From Streptococcus mitis (GTDB taxonomy: Bacteria > Bacillota > Bacilli > Lactobacillales > Streptococcaceae), in contig MKYF01000018.1 of the NCBI GenBank assembly GCA_001914195.1, positions 10,075 to 74,074 on the forward strand: a stretch of 64,000 nucleotides of DNA, in the 5' to 3' direction. The stretch's first letter is position 1; each line of letters starts with the position of its first letter. The position numbers and the translations under genes were made by a program. Below, one piece after another: positions 58,889-64,000 of this stretch. The notes below the pieces were generated by a model. That model saw only the letters and a list, made by a program, of their open reading frames with translations, did not search any database and had not been told where the DNA came from.

Positions 58889-60157
58889 ATGCTACTAATT
58901 AAAAATGGTCGTGTAATGGATCCCAAGTCTGGTTTGGATCAAGTGTGTGATGTCTTAGTTCAAGATGGGAAAATTATCAAAATTGCGCCTGAGATTAAAG
59001 AAGAAGGAGCAGAGATAATTGATGCTACTGGTCTTGTAGTTGCTCCTGGTTTGGTTGATATCCACGTTCATTTCCGTGAACCTGGTCAGACCCACAAGGA
59101 AGATATTCATACCGGTGCCCTAGCAGCCGCTGCAGGTGGTTTTACTACTGTCGTCATGATGGCTAATACCAGTCCAACCATTTCGGACGTGGAGACTTTG
59201 CAAGAAGTTCTACAATCAGCTGCCAAGGAAAAAATCAATGTCAAGACGGTTGCGACCATTACTAAAAACTTTAATGGCCAAGATTTGACTGATTTTAAGG
59301 CGCTCTTAGAAGCTGGAGCTGTTGGTTTTTCCGATGACGGTATTCCGCTTGAAAGTAGTAAAGTTGTCAAGGAAGCCATGGAGGAAGCTAAAAAGCTTAA
59401 TACCTTTATTAGTCTTCATGAAGAAGATCCAGGTTTGAACGGTGTTCTTGGCTTTAATGAAAATATCGCTAAAGAACATTTCCATATCTGCGGTGCTACT
59501 GGGGTAGCTGAGTATGCTATGATGGCGCGTGATGTCATGATTGCCTATGCAACTAAGGCTCATGTTCACATCCAGCACTTGTCTAAGGAAGAAAGTGTTA
59601 AAGTAGTGGAGTTTGCTCAAGGATTGGGTGCGCAAGTCACAGCAGAAGTAGCGCCACAGCATTTCTCTAAGACGGAAGCTCTCCTTTTGACACAAGGAAG
59701 CAATGCTAAGATGAATCCTCCACTTCGTTTGGAATCAGACCGTCGTGCTGTTATCGAAGGTCTTAAATCAGGCGTTATCACAGTTATTGCGACAGACCAC
59801 GCGCCTCATCATACAGATGAAAAAAATGTTGAGGATATTACCAAAGCGCCATCTGGTATGACTGGTTTAGAAACCTCCTTATCTCTTGGCTTGACCTATT
59901 TGGTGGAAGCTGGAGAGTTAAGCTTGATGGAATTACTTGAAAAGATGACATACAACCCAGCCAAGCTTTATAACTTTGAAGCAGGTTACTTGGCTGAGAA
60001 TGGTCCAGCAGATATCACTATTTTTGACGCTAAGGCTGACCGCCTTGTGGACTCCCATTTTGCTTCTAAAGCAGCTAATTCACCATTTATCGGTGAAACC
60101 TTAAAAGGGCAGGTTAAATATACCATCTGTAAGGGACAAATCGTCTATCAAAACTAG
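58889..60157 (+). CDS. pyrC: dihydroorotase
   Basis: Cyclises carbamoyl aspartate to dihydroorotate in pyrimidine synthesis. 422 residues, class I type: metal site DIHVHFREPGQTHKED, HEED and ATDHAPHH with the catalytic Asp. GGAGAAAG lies ahead. Genes for other pyr steps are not in the window. Confidence 0.97.
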   Translation: MLLIKNGRVMDPKSGLDQVCDVLVQDGKIIKIAPEIKEEGAEIIDATGLVVAPGLVDIHVHFREPGQTHKEDIHTGALAAAAGGFTTVVMMANTSPTISDVETLQEVLQSAAKEKINVKTVATITKNFNGQDLTDFKALLEAGAVGFSDDGIPLESSKVVKEAMEEAKKLNTFISLHEEDPGLNGVLGFNENIAKEHFHICGATGVAEYAMMARDVMIAYATKAHVHIQHLSKEESVKVVEFAQGLGAQVTAEVAPQHFSKTEALLLTQGSNAKMNPPLRLESDRRAVIEGLKSGVITVIATDHAPHHTDEKNVEDITKAPSGMTGLETSLSLGLTYLVEAGELSLMELLEKMTYNPAKLYNFEAGYLAENGPADITIFDAKADRLVDSHFASKAANSPFIGETLKGQVKYTICKGQIVYQN

Positions 60158-60198
60158 GTGGGAGTCTGCTCTGTATACAAAAAGAATAGAGAGCCTAT

Positions 60199-61560
60199 AT
60201 GTACCAGACCCATCATTTTAAAGATAAGTTTATCTTATTTTTAAAGATATTTTTCCCTATCCTGATTTATCAATTTGCCAATTATTCTGCCTCCTTTGTT
60301 GATACGACTATGACAGGTCAATACAATACCATGGACTTGGCTGGTGTGTCTATGGCAACCAGTATCTGGAATCCTTTCTTTACCTTTCTAACAGGGATTG
60401 TGTCAGCCCTGGTGCCCATCATTGGTCACCATCTTGGACGAGGAAAAAAGGAAGAAGTTGCGTCTGATTTTTACCAATTTATTTATTTGGCCTTGGGCCT
60501 ATCCGTAGTCTTGCTGGGGATGATGCTTTTCTTGGCACCACCAATCTTGAATCATATCGGACTAGAAGCGCCGGTGGCGGCAGTAGCGGTTCGCTATCTC
60601 TGGTTTTTATCTATCGGGATTATCCCTTTATTGCTTTTTAGTGTCATTCGTTCCTTGCTGGATTCGCTGGGCTTGACCAAACTGTCCATGTACCTCATGC
60701 TTTTGTTACTTCCCTTGAATAGTGGATTTAACTATCTCTTGATTTACGGGGCCTTTGGTGTTCCAGAATTAGGGGGTGCGGGCTCTGGTTTAGGTACTTC
60801 CTTGGCCTACTGGGTCTTGCTTGGGATTTCTGTTCTGGTTTTATTTAAACAGGAGAAGCTCAAGGCTCTACATCTTGAGAAACGAATTCCGCTTAATATG
60901 GATAAAATCAAGGAAGGAGTTCGTTTAGGTCTTCCTATTGGGGGAACTGTCTTTGCGGAAGTAGCTATCTTTTCCGTGGTTGGCTTGATTATGGCTAAGT
61001 TTTCGTCCTTGATTATCGCTAGTCACCAGTCAGCTATGAACTTTTCAAGTCTTATGTACGCCTTCCCTATGAGTATCTCATCGGCTATGGCTATTGTCGT
61101 TTCCTATGAAGTGGGAGCCAAGCGATTTGATGATGCGAAAACCTATATTGGTCTAGGAAGATGGACAGCCCTCATTTTTGCGGCCTTCACCTTAACCTTC
61201 CTTTACATTTTTAGGGGAAATGTGGCCAGTCTTTATGGTAACGACCCAGAATTTATCGATTTGACAGCGCGCTTTTTAACTTATAGTCTTTTCTTTCAGT
61301 TAGCAGATACCTTTGCGGCACCGCTTCAGGGAATTTTGCGGGGGTATAAGGATACAGTTATTCCTTTTTACCTTGGTTTGCTTGGTTATTGGGGCGTAGC
61401 AATACCAGTGGCTATGGTATTTGATTTCCTAACAGATTTTGGAGCTTATTCTTACTGGATTGGTTTGATTATTAGTTTAATCGTGAGTGGGGCTCTCTAC
61501 CGTTGGCGTCTAACTGTGATTATGAAGAGATTTGAATCTTTAGTAAAATCTAAACGCTAA
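60199..61560 (+). CDS. MATE family efflux transporter
   Basis: The protein is 453 residues with twelve hydrophobic segments in two halves (FVDTTMTGQYNTMDLAGVS in the first). Exports cationic drugs or metabolites with Na+ or H+. It lies 41 bp after pyrC with no terminator between, so probably shares the ung operon. DinF-like pneumococcal MATE proteins are relatives, but a specific name is not supported. Confidence 0.9.
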   Translation: MYQTHHFKDKFILFLKIFFPILIYQFANYSASFVDTTMTGQYNTMDLAGVSMATSIWNPFFTFLTGIVSALVPIIGHHLGRGKKEEVASDFYQFIYLALGLSVVLLGMMLFLAPPILNHIGLEAPVAAVAVRYLWFLSIGIIPLLLFSVIRSLLDSLGLTKLSMYLMLLLLPLNSGFNYLLIYGAFGVPELGGAGSGLGTSLAYWVLLGISVLVLFKQEKLKALHLEKRIPLNMDKIKEGVRLGLPIGGTVFAEVAIFSVVGLIMAKFSSLIIASHQSAMNFSSLMYAFPMSISSAMAIVVSYEVGAKRFDDAKTYIGLGRWTALIFAAFTLTFLYIFRGNVASLYGNDPEFIDLTARFLTYSLFFQLADTFAAPLQGILRGYKDTVIPFYLGLLGYWGVAIPVAMVFDFLTDFGAYSYWIGLIISLIVSGALYRWRLTVIMKRFESLVKSKR

Positions 61561-61586
61561 AAAGTTTGTGAAAAAATATTCTTGAT

Positions 61587-61625
61587 AAGGAAATCCCTTA
61601 TTCCTATGGGGTTTTCTTTTTTATT
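61587..61625 (+). terminator. terminator after the MATE gene
   Basis: GGAAATCCC / GGGGTTTTC stem with two wobble pairs, then a T-run. Confidence 0.82.
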
Positions 61626-61650
61626 TTGTGAAATTTACTTGAGAAAAACT

Positions 61651-61679
61651 TTGACAGTCTTTACCAAAAACGGTAGAAT
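61651..61679 (+). promoter_or_regulatory. pdh operon promoter
   Basis: TTGACA at 61651-61656, 17 bp, TAGAAT at 61674-61679. Confidence 0.85.
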
Positions 61680-61713
61680 AGTAAGGTAAGAAGAAAGTTA
61701 GAAAGGCAAGAAG

Positions 61714-62682
61714 ATGTCAACTTTAGATAAAAATCTTTTGCTAGAAATGTTCCGTAAGATGGAAGAAATCCGTCGCATGGACTTAAAAATTGCGCAATTA
61801 GTAAAGAAAGGAAAAGTGCCAGGAATGACGCACTTTTCTGTTGGAGAAGAGGCAGCTAACGTGGGGGCTATGTTGGCTCTCAATCCAGATGATCTGATCA
61901 CCTCAAACCACCGTGGTCACGGACAAGCTATTGCCAAAGGAATTGATCTCAACGGAATGATGGCTGAAATCCTTGGTAAATACACTGGAACCTGTAAAGG
62001 TAAAGGTGGATCTATGCATATTGCCGACCTTGATGCTGGTAACCTTGGTGCCAATGGTATCGTAGGTGGTGGTATGGGAATCGCTGTCGGTGCAGCTCTT
62101 AGTCAGCAAATGCAAAATACCGGAAAAATCGTTGTCTGCTTCTTTGGAGATGGTGCGACCAATGAAGGTGTTTTCCACGAAGCAGTAAACATGGCTTCTA
62201 TCTGGAACCTGCCAGTCATTTTCTATTGCATTAATAACGGTTATGGAATCTCTGCGGATATCAAGAAAATGACCAATGTGGAGCATATCCATCAACGTAG
62301 CGCTGCTTATGGAATTCCTGGAATGTTTATCGAAGATGGAAACAATGTCATCGATGTCTATGAAGGATTTAAGAAAGCTGTAGATCATGTTCGTGGTGGC
62401 AATGGTCCAGTCTTGATTGAAAGTGTAACTTATCGCTGGCTTGGTCACTCATCATCTGACCCTGGTAAATATCGTACACGTGAAGAAGTGGAATTGTGGA
62501 AACAAAAAGACCCGATCGAAAACCTCCGCAATTACTTTATTGAAAATAACATTGCAAGTGCCGAAGAATTGGAAGAAATCCAAGCGCAAGTAAAGGAAGC
62601 CGTAGAAGCTTCTGTTAAATTTGCGGAAGAAAGTCCATTCCCACCACTTGAATCAGCATTTGAAGATATTTACGCAGACTAA
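61714..62682 (+). CDS. pdhA: pyruvate/acetoin dehydrogenase E1 alpha
   Basis: The protein is 322 residues of the thiamine-diphosphate E1-alpha family: SVGEEAANVG, the TPP/Mg motif GDGATNEGVFHEAVN...CINN, and HSSSDPGKYRT in the phosphorylation-loop position. With PdhB it decarboxylates pyruvate (or cleaves acetoin) and passes the acyl group to lipoyl-E2. Streptococcal copies are annotated acoA or pdhA; the sequence does not decide the substrate, but pyruvate is more likely. Confidence 0.92.
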   Translation: MSTLDKNLLLEMFRKMEEIRRMDLKIAQLVKKGKVPGMTHFSVGEEAANVGAMLALNPDDLITSNHRGHGQAIAKGIDLNGMMAEILGKYTGTCKGKGGSMHIADLDAGNLGANGIVGGGMGIAVGAALSQQMQNTGKIVVCFFGDGATNEGVFHEAVNMASIWNLPVIFYCINNGYGISADIKKMTNVEHIHQRSAAYGIPGMFIEDGNNVIDVYEGFKKAVDHVRGGNGPVLIESVTYRWLGHSSSDPGKYRTREEVELWKQKDPIENLRNYFIENNIASAEELEEIQAQVKEAVEASVKFAEESPFPPLESAFEDIYAD

Positions 62683-62697
62683 GGAGAAAGAGATAAA

Positions 62698-63690
62698 ATG
62701 GAAACAAAAACAATGTCCTTCCGTGACACCATTATCCTTGCTATGTCTGAGGAAATGCGTCGCGATGAAAATATATTCTTGATGGGAGAAGACGTCGGTG
62801 TCTTTGGAGGAGACTTCGGTACTTCTGTTGGAATGCTTGAAGAATTTGGTCCAGAACGTGTTCGTGATTGTCCAATTTCTGAAGCTGCCATTTCAGGTGC
62901 AGCAGCCGGAGCAGCCATGACAGGCCTTCGACCAATCGTCGATATGACCTTCATGGATTTCTCGGTTATTGCCATGGACAATATCGTCAACCAAGCTGCG
63001 AAAACACGTTACATGTTTGGTGGTAAAGGTCAGGTTCCAATGACCGTTCGATGCGCTGCTGGTAACGGAGTTGGTTCTGCAGCCCAGCACTCGCAATCAC
63101 TAGAGTCTTGGTTTACTCACATTCCTGGACTTAAGGTTGTAGCACCTGGAACACCTGCAGACATGAAAGGACTGCTTAAGTCTTCTATCCGTGATAATAA
63201 CCCTGTTATTATTCTTGAGTACAAGTCAGAATTTAACCAAAAAGGGGAAGTGCCAGTTGATCCAGACTACACGATCCCACTTGGAGTTGGGGAAATCAAA
63301 CGCCAAGGTACGGATGTAACAGTTGTTACTTATGGAAAAATGCTTCGCCGTGTGGTTCAAGCTGCTGAAGAATTAGCAGAAGAAGGAATTTCTGTTGAAA
63401 TTGTGGACCCACGTACCCTTGTTCCGCTTGATAAGGACATCATCATTAACTCAGTTAAGAAGACTGGTAAGGTTGTTCTGGTCAATGATGCCCATAAAAC
63501 AAGTGGTTATATCGGAGAGATTTCAGCTATTATTTCAGAATCAGAAGCATTTGACTATCTAGATGCACCAATCCGCCGTTGTGCAGGAGAAGATGTGCCG
63601 ATGCCTTATGCACAAAACCTAGAAAATGCAATGATTCCAACAGTTGAAAGCATCAAAGATGCCATCCGTAAAACTTATAACAAAGAATAA
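62698..63690 (+). CDS. pdhB: pyruvate/acetoin dehydrogenase E1 beta
   Basis: The protein is 330 residues, transketolase-like pyrimidine domain and C-terminal domain: FLMGEDVGVFGGDFGTS, SEAAISGAAAGAAMTG, EYKSEFNQKGEVP and VVLVNDAHKTSG. GGAGAAAG lies ahead of the ATG, 15 bp after pdhA. The expected next genes (E2, E3) are beyond the window; a tandem structured repeat follows instead of an immediate E2 start. Confidence 0.94.
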   Translation: METKTMSFRDTIILAMSEEMRRDENIFLMGEDVGVFGGDFGTSVGMLEEFGPERVRDCPISEAAISGAAAGAAMTGLRPIVDMTFMDFSVIAMDNIVNQAAKTRYMFGGKGQVPMTVRCAAGNGVGSAAQHSQSLESWFTHIPGLKVVAPGTPADMKGLLKSSIRDNNPVIILEYKSEFNQKGEVPVDPDYTIPLGVGEIKRQGTDVTVVTYGKMLRRVVQAAEELAEEGISVEIVDPRTLVPLDKDIIINSVKKTGKVVLVNDAHKTSGYIGEISAIISESEAFDYLDAPIRRCAGEDVPMPYAQNLENAMIPTVESIKDAIRKTYNKE

Positions 63691-63736
63691 ATTTACATAA
63701 TATAAGTTATGTAAAATAATGCTTGCTTTTAACTTT

Positions 63737-63862
63737 AGTAACTTGAGATATGTAATGTACCCAAGTTATTTCTAAAGTTGCGACAGGAGAGAGTCGAATC
63801 GATGTTATTCGACGAACGACTTAGTAAGTCTACAAGGTTGACCGCCTGATAGCGGCAACCGT
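63737..63862 (+). ncRNA. candidate structured RNA unit of the tandem repeat
   Basis: In rightward orientation four hairpins can be drawn: TAACTTG/CAAGTTA (63739-63745 with 63762-63768), GTCGAAT/ATTCGAC (63793-63799 with 63807-63813), GACTT/AAGTC (63818-63822 with 63826-63830), and GGTTG-A-CCGC/GCGG-CAACC (63836-63845 with 63852-63860). GTTGC at 63777-63781 can also pair with GCAAC at 63855-63859, competing with the last hairpin. Unit 2 (63863-63988) can form the same set, with one mismatch in the third. Direction of transcription and function are not known. Confidence 0.45.
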
Positions 63863-64000
63863 AGTAACTTGAGACACGTTTCGTACCCAAGTTATTTCTA
63901 AAGTTGCGACAGGAGAGAGTCGAATCGATAATATTCGACGAATGAATTAGTAAGTCTACTAGGTTGACCGCCTAATAGCGGCAACCGTAGCAACTTGAGA
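63737..64000. repeat. 126-bp tandem repeat, continues past the window
   Basis: Unit 1 is 63737-63862, unit 2 is 63863-63988, and 12 bases of unit 3 follow to the end. The units begin AGTAACTTGAGA (third: AGCAACTTGAGA) and end CGGCAACCGT. They differ at a modest number of sites, mostly in predicted loops. Stops in all six frames over the array exclude a protein-coding repeat, although 126 is a multiple of three. It lies 46 bp after pdhB. Confidence 0.95.

Noticed and set aside
63737..64000. 126-bp repeat as a 42-residue protein repeat
   Set aside because: The period is a multiple of three, but each frame on both strands meets a stop within the array (for example TAG in unit 2 of the only frame open in unit 1).
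63737..64000. 126-bp repeat as a CRISPR array
   Set aside because: The whole 126-bp period is repeated with scattered substitutions; there are no short identical repeats separated by unique spacers.

Overview
The window is a chromosomal segment of a low-GC Gram-positive coccus, almost certainly a mitis-group Streptococcus (S. mitis / S. oralis / S. pneumoniae relatives). The evidence is the close match of GyrA, L-lactate dehydrogenase, LepA and HPr to pneumococcal proteins as I remember them, three BOX-type repeats carrying the core of the BOXA1R typing primer, and the gene order gyrA-srtA, truB-udk, xseAB-ispA-tlyA-argR-recN, lac, nrd, pts, ung-mutX-pyrC-pdh. There are no rRNA or tRNA genes, no CRISPR array and no intact insertion sequence. 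The species is not settled by the window.

Layout. 1-6.2 kb: dnaE, then the glycolytic genes pfkA and pyk. 6.2-6.5 kb: a junction holding a phage-integrase remnant and a small MITE-like element. 6.5-16.3 kb: ldh divergent from gyrA-srtA, then a formate/nitrite channel, an O-acetylhomoserine sulfhydrylase, a DUF2130 protein, truB and udk. 16.4-24.4 kb: a tightly overlapping operon xseA-xseB-ispA-tlyA-argR-recN-phosphoesterase, then lepA with its own promoter.

24.5-40.5 kb is a composite galactose/lactose island. A galactitol-family PTS (gatABC) and lacX are followed by lacABCD (tagatose-6-phosphate pathway). Then comes an interrupting block: a second, oppositely oriented lacA-lacB pair, an Rrf2 regulator, an EamA exporter and a truncated methyltransferase. 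This block ends in a 188-bp direct duplicate of the lacD 3' end. Beyond it lie lacT-lacF-lacE-lacG (antiterminator, lactose PTS, phospho-beta-galactosidase) and lacR. Galactose 6-phosphate made by either PTS or by LacG would flow through LacAB, LacC and LacD into glycolysis.

40.5-47.8 kb: class Ib ribonucleotide reductase (nrdF, nrdE, nrdH) with NrdR boxes, the general PTS proteins ptsH-ptsI, and two small metal-binding-type proteins. 47.8-51.9 kb: a complete dihydroxyacetone-kinase locus (dhaQ, dhaS divergent from dhaKLM) bracketed by two near-identical BOX copies in direct orientation. 52.1-56.9 kb: an AT-rich TetR-ABC exporter locus with three copies of one palindromic operator. 57-63.7 kb: HAD phosphatase, ung, mutX, pyrC, a MATE exporter, then pdhA-pdhB of a pyruvate/acetoin dehydrogenase complex.

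The last 264 bases hold a non-coding 126-bp tandem repeat. Each unit folds into the same set of hairpins and the array runs off the window. It is the most likely undescribed element here. The other strong candidates for follow-up are the chimeric lac junction and the perfect palindrome at the start of the lacA2B2 transcript.
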